Below are positions 8,843-17,656 of a stretch of 64,000 nt of DNA, piece by piece. A program made the translations under genes and the position numbers. The stretch spans positions 62,001 through 126,000 of the forward strand of contig JAPLQX010000017.1 of NCBI GenBank assembly GCA_026399435.1. The letters run 5' to 3'. This stretch comes from Rhodocyclales bacterium. GTDB taxonomy: Bacteria > Pseudomonadota > Gammaproteobacteria > Burkholderiales > Rhodocyclaceae. A model generated the notes under the pieces. It searched no databases. It was given only the letters and a program-made list of their open reading frames with translations, and was not told the origin of the DNA. Numbering within the stretch: position 1 is the stretch's first letter; each line of letters begins with the position of its first letter.

Positions 8843-9561
8843 TTCGCCTGCCACTCCTGGCGCCCGATCTTTCCTGCCTCGACGTCGGCGGCAAGTCGCA
8901 GGAACTCGTCGCGGCCGGCCGGCGCGAAGCGCACCGTGTCGCCCGGAGCCAGTAGTGCCGGGCGGGCGGCATCGCCCAAGTCGAACAGACGCACCGGCGT
9001 GCGCCCCAGCAGATGCCAGCCGCCGGGACTCTGCCACGGGTAGACAGCAGCCTGTGCGCCGGCGATGGCGAGGCTGTTGGCGGGGACCGCGGCGCGCGGT
9101 GTGGCGAGGCGCGGCAGCCGCAGCCATTCCGGCAACTCGCCGAGATAGGGAAAGCCGGGCAGGAAACCGATCAGGAAGACACGCAGTTCGCTCGCGCAGA
9201 GCGCTTCGATCACGGCGGCTTCGCTGCGCCCGGTGGCGCGTGCGACCTCCGCCAGATCCGGCCCGTATTCCCCGCCGAAGACCACGGGGATCCGCCACCG
9301 TGTCGCCAGCGCCGACTCTTTGGCAGGCGCTTGCGCTGCTTCCAGAAGGCGGGCGGTCAGGATTTCCCGGTCCAGCCGCAGCGGATCGAAATGCACGGTC
9401 AGCGAGCGGTAGGTGGGCACCACGTCGCTGATGCCGTCGAGCTTCAGGGCCGCCAGCGCATCGCGCGCCGCCATGACTCTGGCGTTGAGGGCCGGATCGA
9501 TGCGGTCCCCGAATTCGAGCGTCAGCGCGCCGTCACCGAGGGCCAGGATGCGCGGGTTCAT
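8839..9561 (-). CDS. pxpB: 5-oxoprolinase subunit B (KipI-like)
   Basis: The product has 240 residues and begins MNPRILALGDGALTLEFGDR at 9561. The family motifs SDVVPTYRSLTVHFDP, RVFLIGFLPGFPYLGELP, PRLATPRAAVPANSLAIAG, YPWQSPGGWHLLGRTP and FAPAGRDEF are all present. The start overlaps the end of the TRAP large permease gene by 4 bp, directly tying the transporter to the 5-oxoprolinase genes in one operon. Confidence 0.95.
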   Translation of the reverse strand: MNPRILALGDGALTLEFGDRIDPALNARVMAARDALAALKLDGISDVVPTYRSLTVHFDPLRLDREILTARLLEAAQAPAKESALATRWRIPVVFGGEYGPDLAEVARATGRSEAAVIEALCASELRVFLIGFLPGFPYLGELPEWLRLPRLATPRAAVPANSLAIAGAQAAVYPWQSPGGWHLLGRTPVRLFDLGDAARPALLAPGDTVRFAPAGRDEFLRLAADVEAGKIGRQEWQAK

Positions 9562-10856
9562 CCCACCATGCGCTGCGGCAGCCAGGTGATGATTGCCGGG
9601 AAGGCATAGAGTAGGCCGACGGCAGCCACCATCAGGAAGAATGCCGGCATTGCGGTGCGCGCGATCCACGGCAGTTGCTTGCCCGTCATGCCCTGGATGA
9701 CGAACAGGTTGAAGCCGACCGGCGGCGTGATCTGTGCCATTTCGACCACCACCACGAGAAAGATGCCGAACCAGATCAGGTCGATGCCGGCGGCGACGAT
9801 GGTCGGCTGGATCACGGCGATGGTCAGCACCACCATCGAAATGCCGTCGAGAAAGCAGCCGAGGATGATGAAGAAAATCATCAGGCCGAAGAGCAGGCCG
9901 AACTGGCCGAGGCCGAGGCTGGCGATCCATTCCGCAAGGTGGCGCGGCAGGCCCATGTAGCCCATCGACAGGGTCAGAAACGCGCTGCCCGCGAGGATCA
10001 GGGCAATCATGCAATACAGGCGCGTGGCGCCCAGCAGGCTGTCGCGGAAGGTGGTCCAGCTCATCGAGCCCTGCGCCGCCGCCAGCAGCAGGCTGCCGAC
10101 CACACCGAGTGCCGCTGCCTCGGTGGCCGTGGCGATTCCGGCATAGATCGAACCCAGCACCAGCGTGATGAGAAGCACCACCGGGATCAAATGGCGCGAG
10201 GCGTAGATTTTCTGACCGAATGTGGTTTGCTCCGTTGCGGGCGGCACGGCATCGGGATTGAGCAAGGCCCAGACCACGATCCAGCCCATGAACAGGGTGG
10301 CGAGCATGATGCCCGGCAGCACGCCGGCGATGAAGAGCTTGGCGATCGAGACTTCGGCAGCGACACCGTACACGATCATGATGATCGACGGCGGGATCAG
10401 CAGACCCAGCGTCCCGGCGCCGGCCAGGGTGCCGATGGTGATGGCTTCCGGATAGCCGCGCTTTTTCAGTTCCGGCAGGGTGATCTTGCCGATCGTGGCG
10501 CAGGTCGCGGCCGACGACCCGGACACCGCGGCAAAGATGCTGCAGCCGATTACATTGACATGCAGCAGGCGTCCGGGCAGTTTCTCCAGCCAGGGCGCCA
10601 GGCCCTTGAACATGTCGGACGACAGCCGGGTGCGAAACAGGATCTCGCCCATCCAGAGAAACATCGGCAGGGCGGTGAGTGTCCAGGACGAGGAGGCGCC
10701 CCAGATCGTGACGGCCATGGCGTCGCCGGCGGCGCGGGCGGTAAAGAATTCCATGCCCAGCCAGCCGACGCCGAGCAGGGCGAGTCCGATCCAGATGCCG
10801 CTGCCGAGCAGGGCGAACAGCGCCAGGATCAGGCCCAGGGTGATCATCAGATCCAT
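9558..10856 (-). CDS. TRAP transporter large permease (DctM family)
   Basis: The product has 432 residues and is very hydrophobic, with about 12 membrane segments. Typical signatures are GIWIGLALLGVGWLGM, FMWMGEIL-like MFLWMGEILFRT, SGSSAATCATIGKITLPELKKRGY, TLAGAGTLGLLIPPSIIMIVYG and ITPPVGFNLFVIQG. It forms the sodium-driven transport channel with the small permease 3 bp upstream. The position immediately before pxpBCA suggests 5-oxoproline or a related acid as substrate; that is inference from context. Confidence 0.93.
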   Translation of the reverse strand: MDLMITLGLILALFALLGSGIWIGLALLGVGWLGMEFFTARAAGDAMAVTIWGASSSWTLTALPMFLWMGEILFRTRLSSDMFKGLAPWLEKLPGRLLHVNVIGCSIFAAVSGSSAATCATIGKITLPELKKRGYPEAITIGTLAGAGTLGLLIPPSIIMIVYGVAAEVSIAKLFIAGVLPGIMLATLFMGWIVVWALLNPDAVPPATEQTTFGQKIYASRHLIPVVLLITLVLGSIYAGIATATEAAALGVVGSLLLAAAQGSMSWTTFRDSLLGATRLYCMIALILAGSAFLTLSMGYMGLPRHLAEWIASLGLGQFGLLFGLMIFFIILGCFLDGISMVVLTIAVIQPTIVAAGIDLIWFGIFLVVVVEMAQITPPVGFNLFVIQGMTGKQLPWIARTAMPAFFLMVAAVGLLYAFPAIITWLPQRMVG

Positions 10857-10859
10857 GGC

Positions 10860-11375
10860 TTATTCACTCCTGACGGGTTCGCTATCGGCTGCGCGATGGC
10901 GCAATTTCTCGCCGCGCAGCGTGGCGACCAGTTCGTCCGCAATCGCGACGGCAAAGATGACGGTCCCCAGCGCCATGCCCATTTGCGGAATCCACAGCGG
11001 GGTCGCATCGGTTCCCTGCGAGATGTCGTTGAACTGGAAGGATTGCCATGCCAGGCGCAGCGCGAACCACGCCAGCAGCACGGCGCAGAGCAGCCCGGCG
11101 ACGTGGCTCCAGATTTCCAGCGCCTGCCGGCCGCGCGAACCGACGTGATCGAGGATCAGCGTTACCCGGATGTGCTCGCCGCGCTTCAGCGTATGTGCCA
11201 GTGCCAGGAAGGCGGCTGCGGCCATGCAATAGCCGGCGTAGGCGTCGGTGCCGCGGACATGGAAATCGAACAGACGTCCGGTGACGGAGAGCAGGATCAT
11301 CACCAGGGTGCCGATCATGAACAGCGCCGCCGCCCAGGCGGCGGCACCGTAGATCCGGTCGAGGATGTGCCGCAT
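10860..11375 (-). CDS. TRAP transporter small permease (DctQ family)
   Basis: The product has 171 residues with four hydrophobic segments (for example LFMIGTLVMILLSVTGR and YCMAAAAFLALAHTLKRGEHIRV). The motif TLKRGEHIRV is typical of DctQ. It lies 10 bp downstream of the binding-protein gene and 3 bp upstream of the large permease gene. It stabilises the membrane part of the TRAP complex. Confidence 0.92.
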   Translation of the reverse strand: MRHILDRIYGAAAWAAALFMIGTLVMILLSVTGRLFDFHVRGTDAYAGYCMAAAAFLALAHTLKRGEHIRVTLILDHVGSRGRQALEIWSHVAGLLCAVLLAWFALRLAWQSFQFNDISQGTDATPLWIPQMGMALGTVIFAVAIADELVATLRGEKLRHRAADSEPVRSE

Positions 11376-11385
11376 GGACCGCGGC

Positions 11386-12360
11386 TTACTTCTTGTAGGC
11401 GTCGAGAATGGCTTGTCCTTCAGCGCCGGTTGTCTTCAGCCATTCGCCGATCATCGTGTCGCCGACTTTCTTCAAGTCGGCTTTCAGTGCCGCCGAAGGC
11501 GCCGCGACGTTCATGCCGTTCTTCGCCAATTGCTCGACATAGAACTTGGTTTTCTCCTCGCTGCTTTTCCAGCCGCGCGTTTCGGCCTCGCTTGCGGCTT
11601 TCAGCAGCGCATCCTGCGTCGGCTTGTCGAGTGCGTCGAAAGCCTTCTGCGACACCAGCACGGCATTCTTCGGCAACCAGGCCTGTGCGTCGTAGAAATA
11701 CTTGACCTGTTCCCACACCTTGCTGTCGTAGCCGGTCGCGCCCGAGGTCATGAAGGCAGCCACTGCGCCGGTGGCCAGCGCCTGCGAGAGTTCGGCGGCC
11801 TGGATGGTGACGGGCTGGGCGCCGACCAGTTCGGCGATGCGCGAGGTCTGCGGGCTGTAGGCGCGCCACTTGACGCCCTTCAGGTCAGCGGCGGAGTTGA
11901 TCGGCTTTGCCGAGAAGATTCCCTGCGGCGGCCACGGTACGGAGAACAGAACTTTGAGGCCCTGCTTGGCCAGCAGCGCATCCAGCGCCGGCTTCTGCGC
12001 TGCCGCCAGTTTCTTCGCTTCGCCATAGGAGGTCGCGAGGAAGGGCACGTTGTCGGTGCCGAACAGCGGATTCTCGTTGGCGTAGCCGCCGAAGATGATT
12101 TCGCCGATTTGCGCCTGGCCGCCCTGCACCGCGCGCTTGATCTCGTTGGCCTTGAACAGCGAACCACCGGCATGCACGGTGATCTTCAGCTTGCCGGCGG
12201 AGGCCTTGTCGACGTCGGCGGCGAACTGGGTGATGTTTTCAGTGTGGAAGTTGGCGGCGGCGTAACCGGTGGGCATGTCCCACTTGGTCTGGGCCGAGAC
12301 GGACAGTGCAGTGAAACCGAAACCGAGTGCGGCGAAGAGCGTGCAAAGGCGGGTATTCAT
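11386..12360 (-). CDS. TRAP transporter periplasmic substrate-binding protein (DctP family)
   Basis: The product has 324 residues with a signal peptide (MNTRLCTLFAALGFGFTALSVSAQ). The DctP fold is shown by NFHTENITQFAADVDKASAGKLKITVHAGGSLFKANEIKRAV, FSAKPINSAADLKGVKWRA-like stretches and MTSGATGYDSKVWEQVKYFYD. Arg in KWRAYSP (about residue 165) is placed like the ligand-carboxylate arginine of the family, which suits an organic acid. The start at 12360 is preferred because TGAGGA precedes it; ATG 12375 lies upstream of that site. It is the first gene of the TRAP-pxp operon. Confidence 0.93.
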   Translation of the reverse strand: MNTRLCTLFAALGFGFTALSVSAQTKWDMPTGYAAANFHTENITQFAADVDKASAGKLKITVHAGGSLFKANEIKRAVQGGQAQIGEIIFGGYANENPLFGTDNVPFLATSYGEAKKLAAAQKPALDALLAKQGLKVLFSVPWPPQGIFSAKPINSAADLKGVKWRAYSPQTSRIAELVGAQPVTIQAAELSQALATGAVAAFMTSGATGYDSKVWEQVKYFYDAQAWLPKNAVLVSQKAFDALDKPTQDALLKAASEAETRGWKSSEEKTKFYVEQLAKNGMNVAAPSAALKADLKKVGDTMIGEWLKTTGAEGQAILDAYKK

Positions 12361-12432
12361 CGGCTGATTCCTCACAAAGGTGGCGGGATGGATGCGATCA
12401 AGCGTGACATCACGTTAACATTACATTTACAA

Positions 12433-12463
12433 AACGTCAATAAAATGTTTCAATTATTGCGTT
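12433..12463. promoter_or_regulatory. Long inverted repeat, candidate operator of the MarR-type regulator
   Basis: AACGTCAATAA (12433-12443) and TTATTGCGTT (12454-12463) are inverted copies separated by ten bases; the left arm carries one extra T. The site is in the AT-rich 124-bp gap between the divergent TRAP/pxp operon and the MarR gene, 22 bp before the regulator's ATG. That is the expected position for autoregulation, and possibly for control of the operon too. Confidence 0.55.
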
Positions 12464-12484
12464 GTGCAGACACCGGGAATCATC

Positions 12485-13045
12485 ATGGCAAAGAAGAAAC
12501 TGAACCCTCCTGCTGGCGCCGGATCCGTCATCCGTGAGTCGGACGTGCGCCGTATCGTGTCCTCCGAGCACCTGGTGTCCGACAAATGCCCCGAACTGTC
12601 GGAACTCGAATTCGGGCTCATCATTTCCAGCCACGCCTTCGGTCGCTGGATGACGCGCTGCATGGCCGGTGCGGGGGTCAAGGACATGACCGAGACCGAG
12701 ATTCTCGTGGTGCATCACGTCAATCATCGCGGGCGGGAGAAGAAGCTGGCCGACATCTGTTTCGTGCTCAACATCGAAGACACCCATGTCGTCTCCTACG
12801 CGCTGAAGAAGCTCGCCAACCTGGGGCTGGTGTCGGGCAACCGGCGCGGCAAGGAAGTGTTCTGGTCGACCACCGCGGCCGGGCAGGCACTGTGCGAGCG
12901 CTATCGCCAAGTGCGCGAAGCCTGTTTGATGCCCGGCTTTTCAGGCGCCGAGGAAGAGAACCTGCGCATCGGTGATCTGGCACGGCTGCTGCGCACTTTG
13001 TCGGGCCGCTACGACCAGGGCGCGCGCGCGGCATCTTCCATTTGA
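12485..13045 (+). CDS. MarR-family winged-helix transcriptional regulator
   Basis: The product has 186 residues from ATG 12485, where GGGAA precedes the start. The C-terminal two thirds is a winged helix: MTETEILVVHHVNHRGREKKLADICFVLN, then the recognition region DTHVVSYALKKLANLGLVSGNRRGKEVFWSTTAAGQALCERYR. An N-terminal KKKLNPPAGAG stretch is low-complexity and basic. It is divergent from the TRAP/5-oxoprolinase operon and directly upstream of glutamate dehydrogenase, so it probably regulates one or both. The ligand is unknown; 5-oxoproline or glutamate would fit. Confidence 0.85.
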   Translation: MAKKKLNPPAGAGSVIRESDVRRIVSSEHLVSDKCPELSELEFGLIISSHAFGRWMTRCMAGAGVKDMTETEILVVHHVNHRGREKKLADICFVLNIEDTHVVSYALKKLANLGLVSGNRRGKEVFWSTTAAGQALCERYRQVREACLMPGFSGAEEENLRIGDLARLLRTLSGRYDQGARAASSI

Positions 13046-13074
13046 GAGCAAACCGAGGGAGCACGTAGACGGCT

Positions 13075-14358
13075 ATGACGATGAACAACAGCAGTCTTTC
13101 CTATCTCGACCCGGCGCGACCCGAACCCTGGGCCAGCTTCATCGAGCAGATCGACCGTGTCGCGCCCCATCTGGGTTCGTTGGCGCACTGGATAGAAACG
13201 CTGAAGCGCCCGAAGCGCATCCTGATAGTCGATGTGCCCATCGTCCGCGATGACGGCACGATCGCGCACTACGAGGGCTATCGCGTGCAGCACAATCTGT
13301 CGCGCGGGCCGGGCAAGGGCGGCGTGCGCTTTCATCCGCATGTGTCGCTGAGCGAAGTGATGGCGCTGGCCGGTTGGATGACCATCAAGAACGCCGCGCT
13401 GGGCCTGCCTTACGGTGGCGCCAAGGGGGGTGTCCGCATCGATCCGCGAGCGTTCTCCCGCGCCGAGCTGGAGCGGATTACCCGCCGCTATACCTCCGAG
13501 ATCGGCATCGTCATCGGGCCCGACAAGGACATTCCGGCACCCGATGTCGGCACCAACGAGCAAACCATGGCGTGGATGATGGACACCTACTCGATGAACG
13601 TCGGCCATACCGCCAGCGGCGTCGTCACCGGCAAGCCGATCGCGCTGGGCGGATCGCTGGGTCGCCAGGAAGCGACGGGGCGCGGCGTCTTCATCGCTGC
13701 GCGCGAAGCCGGCCGCCGCAGCGGTGTTCCGATTTCCGGTGCGCGGGTTGCGGTGCAGGGTTTTGGCAATGTCGGCGGCATCGCCGCGCGCATTTTTCGC
13801 GAGAATGGGGCGAAGGTCGTTGCCCTGCAGGATGCCGAGGCGACGATCGCCAATCCGGCAGGCATCGACATTCCCGCCGCACTCGCCCACGCGGCTGCGC
13901 ACGGCAGCCTGTCCGGATTCTTCGGTGCGGAGCCCGTCCGCGAGGACGACTTCTGGCAACTCGAGTGCGAGTATTTTGTTCCCGCCGCACTCGAGGGCCA
14001 ACTGACGCCGCAGCGGGCGAGCCGCTTGCGGGCCAGGATCGTCGTCGAGGGGGCGAACGGGCCGACCACGCCGGCCGCCGACGACATCCTGCACGAGCGA
14101 AACATTCTGGTGATTCCCGATGTGCTGGCCAATGCAGGCGGCGTCACGGTGTCCTACTTCGAATGGGTGCAGGATTTTTCGAGCTTCTTCTGGAGCGAGG
14201 AAGAGATCAACGCCCGCCTGGAAAGCATCATGATCAAGGCCTTCGATGCGATCTGGCAGATGGCGCAGGAGCGCAAGGTGTCGATCCGAACCGCGGCTTT
14301 CATCATCGCCTGTCAGCGCGTGCTTGCGGCCCGCGAACAGCGCGGGCTATATCCCTGA
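13075..14358 (+). CDS. gdhA: Glu/Leu/Phe/Val-type glutamate dehydrogenase
   Basis: The product has 427 residues. Family motifs are [17 protein letters not shown], the active-site [23 protein letters not shown] with the catalytic Lys, [31 protein letters not shown], the Rossmann loop [29 protein letters not shown] and [15 protein letters not shown]. The glutamate-type substrate residues fit glutamate dehydrogenase best, although leucine dehydrogenase is not formally excluded. It starts 29 bp after the MarR gene. Downstream of 5-oxoproline hydrolysis it would turn glutamate into 2-oxoglutarate and ammonia. Confidence 0.93.
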   Translation: MTMNNSSLSYLDPARPEPWASFIEQIDRVAPHLGSLAHWIETLKRPKRILIVDVPIVRDDGTIAHYEGYRVQHNLSRGPGKGGVRFHPHVSLSEVMALAGWMTIKNAALGLPYGGAKGGVRIDPRAFSRAELERITRRYTSEIGIVIGPDKDIPAPDVGTNEQTMAWMMDTYSMNVGHTASGVVTGKPIALGGSLGRQEATGRGVFIAAREAGRRSGVPISGARVAVQGFGNVGGIAARIFRENGAKVVALQDAEATIANPAGIDIPAALAHAAAHGSLSGFFGAEPVREDDFWQLECEYFVPAALEGQLTPQRASRLRARIVVEGANGPTTPAADDILHERNILVIPDVLANAGGVTVSYFEWVQDFSSFFWSEEEINARLESIMIKAFDAIWQMAQERKVSIRTAAFIIACQRVLAAREQRGLYP

Positions 14359-14384
14359 GCCGCAGCGGCGGCAGTAGTGACAAC

Positions 14385-15461
14385 TTAGCGCCCTGACTGC
14401 TGGACGACGCGGTTGCGGCCGGCTTGCTTGGCCTGGTAGACGTTGCGGGTGGCCTTGGCCAGCAAGAGATCCAGGCTGTTGCCATCCGGGGGGAAGCTTG
14501 CCGTGCCGATGCTGACTGTCGTGGTGACGGCCCGGCCGAGCAGTGTCAGCGAACTCGTTGCCGCCGCCGCGCGGATCTTTTCGGCGACATGGAGTGCTCC
14601 GGCGGCCGGGGTTTCCGGCAGCAGCACGACGAACTCTTCGCCGCTCTGGCGAGCCAGTATGTCCGAGCGGCGCAGCTGCCCCTGGATGATCGTGACCAGT
14701 GACGCCAGCAGGGTATCGCCCGCCTTCTGGCCTTGCTCGTCATTGACTTGCTTGAGCGTGTCGCATTCGATGACCAGCAGGGTTATGGCCCTGTCGTAGC
14801 GTATGGCCTGGCCGAACAGGCTGTCGGCGATGATGGCAAATCCGCGCGCACTGAGAGCATCGGTCAGCTCGTCTGTTTCCGACGGGAGCGTCGTCTGGCT
14901 GATGCCGTAGCGTATGTCGGATGCGAACATGGTGGTGATGTAGGCCACCAGTACCATCGGGGCGAGCTGGACAAAGAGGCCGGCAAGGTACCTGGGCGAG
15001 ACTATTTCGACGAGGTTGAAATCCCCGCCCAGGAAAACCAGGCAGACGGCGATCAACGCCAGTTCGAGGAGCGTGGTGAGCTTGCCCAGAGCCAGTGCGC
15101 TGGTGATGATGATCAGCAGGTAGGAGTTCAGCAGCGGACTTTCGAGCCGGCCCGTATGCAACAGCGCCCAGGTGATGAAGCCGGTCATGATCCAGGTTTC
15201 CACCGCGAGCTTCCAGCGCGACTCACGCTTGAAAAACGTCGCGTAACGCAGGCCCATGATGGTCATGGTGTAGAGCACCATGGAGAGGACGATGCCCGGC
15301 CGGTCGTCCGGGTCGGTGCCGCCGAAGACGTGGTAGAGCAGCACCACGATCAGCAGCAGCCATTCGATTTCGCCGACGGATCGTGAGATTCCTCGGAGTT
15401 GTTCCTCTTCTATGGAGGAGGGGGTTCCCAACTCCTTGTGGTTGTTGTCCATGAGTGTCAT
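14385..15461 (-). CDS. Membrane diguanylate cyclase (GGDEF domain, SGEEF variant)
   Basis: The product has about 358 residues. The N-terminal half has around six hydrophobic segments (from IEWLLLIVVLLYHVFGG to LAPMVLVAYITTMFA) and a linker, followed by a GGDEF domain from about residue 190. The signature loop reads SGEEF rather than GGEEF. The upstream I-site position (RSDILARQ) has no RxxD five residues before the loop in the usual register. It should make cyclic di-GMP, with sensing by the membrane part. Start 15461 gives a sensible N-terminus; an in-frame ATG at 15557 would extend into a region rich in basic residues. Confidence 0.82.
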   Translation of the reverse strand: MTLMDNNHKELGTPSSIEEEQLRGISRSVGEIEWLLLIVVLLYHVFGGTDPDDRPGIVLSMVLYTMTIMGLRYATFFKRESRWKLAVETWIMTGFITWALLHTGRLESPLLNSYLLIIITSALALGKLTTLLELALIAVCLVFLGGDFNLVEIVSPRYLAGLFVQLAPMVLVAYITTMFASDIRYGISQTTLPSETDELTDALSARGFAIIADSLFGQAIRYDRAITLLVIECDTLKQVNDEQGQKAGDTLLASLVTIIQGQLRRSDILARQSGEEFVVLLPETPAAGALHVAEKIRAAAATSSLTLLGRAVTTTVSIGTASFPPDGNSLDLLLAKATRNVYQAKQAGRNRVVQQSGR

Positions 15462-15628
15462 TTGTCGTTCGCTTTCCGTCCGCTTCCGGCGGCGCCGCAA
15501 TTTTTGGTCATTATGCCCCTGTCGCGCAAAGGCAGGGTGCAGCGGCTGGCTCCCCATCGCGTCCGATTTGACGGCACAATCGCATCAGACGCGGGCCGGA
15601 CTCGCGCTCAAGACAAGGAGCAGATGAA

Positions 15629-16573
15629 TTGAAGATCGCCAACAACGTCGCCGAACTGATCGGCAATACCCCGCTGGTGCGCCTCAACCGCATCAATGCC
15701 GGGACGCAGTTTGAAAATGCGGCGACCATCGTGCTGAAGCTGGAGTTCTTCAATCCGGCGCACAGCGTCAAGGACCGCATTGCCGTGGCGATGCTCGATG
15801 CCGCCGAAAAGGCGGGCAGGATCAAGCCGGACACCATCATTCTTGAGCCGACTTCGGGCAATACCGGGATCGGGCTCGCCATGGTCGCCGCGGCGCGCGG
15901 CTACAAGTCTGCCTTTGTCATGCCGGAGACCATGAGCCGTGAACGCAAGCTGATGCTCAAGGCCTATGGCGCCGAACTGATCCTGACGCCGGGGTCGGAG
16001 GGCATGCCCGGCGCGATCAGGAAGGCCGACGAAATGGCGGCAGCGGATTCACGCTACTTCATCCCGCAGCAGTTCGAAAATCCGGCCAATGCGGAAATTC
16101 ATCGCCAGACCACGGCCGAGGAGATCTGGCGCGATACCGACGGCAAGGTCGATATCTTTGTTTCCGGCATCGGCACCGGCGGCACCATCACCGGCGTCGG
16201 CGAGGTGCTCAAGGCGAGGAAACCGGGCGTGCAGATCATCGCCGTCGAGCCCGATGCCAGCCCGGTGCTTTCGGGTGGTGCACGCGGCCCGCATCCGATT
16301 CAGGGCATCGGCGCCGGTTTCGTTCCGGCGATTCTCAACACCGCGATTTATGACGAAGTGTTTCGCGTCACCAACGACCAGGCACTCGGCACCGCGCGCA
16401 AGCTCGCCACCGAGGAAGGCCTGCTGGTGGGCATTTCTTCAGGCGCGGCGGTATGGGCAGCACTCGAAATCGCCAAGCGGCCGGAGAACAAGGGCAAGCT
16501 GGTGGTGGTGATCATTCCGTCCTTCGGCGAACGCTATCTATCTACGGTCTTGTATCAGCATCTGGAGGTCTAG
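15629..16573 (+). CDS. cysK: Cysteine synthase A (O-acetylserine sulfhydrylase), TTG start
   Basis: The product has 314 residues. The N-terminus [22 protein letters not shown], the PLP lysine in [61 protein letters not shown] and [10 protein letters not shown] are diagnostic. It makes cysteine from O-acetylserine and sulfide; the matching cysE is 20 kb away in this window. The start is TTG: AAGGAG at 15615-15620 is 8 bases upstream, whereas an overlapping ATG at 15624 gives only ATG-AAT-TGA. Confidence 0.95.
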   Translation: MKIANNVAELIGNTPLVRLNRINAGTQFENAATIVLKLEFFNPAHSVKDRIAVAMLDAAEKAGRIKPDTIILEPTSGNTGIGLAMVAAARGYKSAFVMPETMSRERKLMLKAYGAELILTPGSEGMPGAIRKADEMAAADSRYFIPQQFENPANAEIHRQTTAEEIWRDTDGKVDIFVSGIGTGGTITGVGEVLKARKPGVQIIAVEPDASPVLSGGARGPHPIQGIGAGFVPAILNTAIYDEVFRVTNDQALGTARKLATEEGLLVGISSGAAVWAALEIAKRPENKGKLVVVIIPSFGERYLSTVLYQHLEV

Positions 16574-16588
16574 CGCTCCAAGAGGGCT

Positions 16589-17656
16589 TTACATCGCCGT
16601 CCCGCCAGCGCCGACTTTTGACTCCATGCCTCGGCTGAACTGCGACATGGAGTAGCAGCCGATCCAGTAGATCGCGCCGATGAACAGGTAGCCTTCAAGG
16701 TAGAAGGAGCGCCATTCGGCGTCGCCTGCCAGCGCCAGCGATAGCGATCCGGTCAGCTCGTAGAGGCTGACCACGGTCACCAGCGACGTGTCCTTGAACA
16801 CGCTGACCGCGCTGTTCATCATCGACGGAACCACGGCGCGCAGCGCCTGCGGCAGGATGATCCAGCGCATCGCCTGCCAGTGGCCGAGCCCCAGCGCCGC
16901 CGCTGCGTCATGCTGGCCGGACGGCACGGCCTGCAGGCCGCCGCGGATGGTTTCCGACAGATAGGCCGCGGCGAACAGCACGATGCCGGCCTGCACCCGC
17001 AGCAGCACGTCGATAGCGAAGCCCTGCGGCAGAATGATGGGGAAGAGGAAGGAGGCGAGGAACAGCACCGAAATCAGCGGCACGCCGCGCACCAGCTCGA
17101 CGTAGAGCGTGCACAGGCCGCGCAGCAGCGGCAGGCCGGATTGGCGGCCGATGGCCACCCCGATCGCCAGCGGAAAGGCCAGCAGCATGCCCATGGTGGC
17201 CAGCAGCAGCGTCAGCGGCAAGCCGCCCCACTGGTCGCTGCCGATCGGCGTGAGGCCGAAGCTGCCGCCGCCCATGAGCATGATGAAGATTGGCAGGGCC
17301 AGCGCCCACGTTGTCAGCAGCGAGCTGCGGTTCAACAATCGCAGCCCGCTGGCGACGATCACCAGTAGGAGCAGCGCGGTCGCCAGCAGCGGCCGCCACT
17401 GTTCGGCATGGGGATAGCGGCCGAACAGGATGAAGCGGTATTTCTCGGCGATCACGCCCCAGCAGGCACCCGCGTGATTCGCGGCGTGGCAGGCGGAGGC
17501 ATCGGCCTTGAACACGGCTTGAAGCAGCATCCAGTCGATCAGTCCCGGAAGCCAGTTGAGCACGGCGGCCAACAGCAGCAGCGTCGTCAGGCCGCTGAAG
17601 GCATCGGAAAACAGGTTGCGGCGCAGCCAAGCCTGACTCGCGGCGATTCGGTTCAT
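16589..17656 (-). CDS. Amino-acid ABC transporter permease (AapM-like)
   Basis: The product has 355 residues from ATG 17656, which overlaps the preceding permease stop by 4 bp. It is hydrophobic with a C-terminal HAAT permease domain: GVAIGRQSGLPLLRGLCTLYVELVRGVPLISVLF, YLSETIRGGLQAVPSGQHDAAAALGL and LPQALRAVVPSMMNSAVSVFKDTSLV, which contains the EAA loop. The long N-terminal part with extra membrane segments is typical of AapM rather than GlnP. It pairs with the AapQ-like permease. No ATPase gene follows. Confidence 0.92.
   Translation of the reverse strand: MNRIAASQAWLRRNLFSDAFSGLTTLLLLAAVLNWLPGLIDWMLLQAVFKADASACHAANHAGACWGVIAEKYRFILFGRYPHAEQWRPLLATALLLLVIVASGLRLLNRSSLLTTWALALPIFIMLMGGGSFGLTPIGSDQWGGLPLTLLLATMGMLLAFPLAIGVAIGRQSGLPLLRGLCTLYVELVRGVPLISVLFLASFLFPIILPQGFAIDVLLRVQAGIVLFAAAYLSETIRGGLQAVPSGQHDAAAALGLGHWQAMRWIILPQALRAVVPSMMNSAVSVFKDTSLVTVVSLYELTGSLSLALAGDAEWRSFYLEGYLFIGAIYWIGCYSMSQFSRGMESKVGAGGTAM

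Noticed and set aside
9675-11705. A plus-strand open frame of about 676 codons across the TRAP permease genes
   Set aside because: It is antisense to dctM/dctQ and its composition (Gln/His/Asp-rich) is that of a GC-skew shadow; it has no ribosome-binding site.
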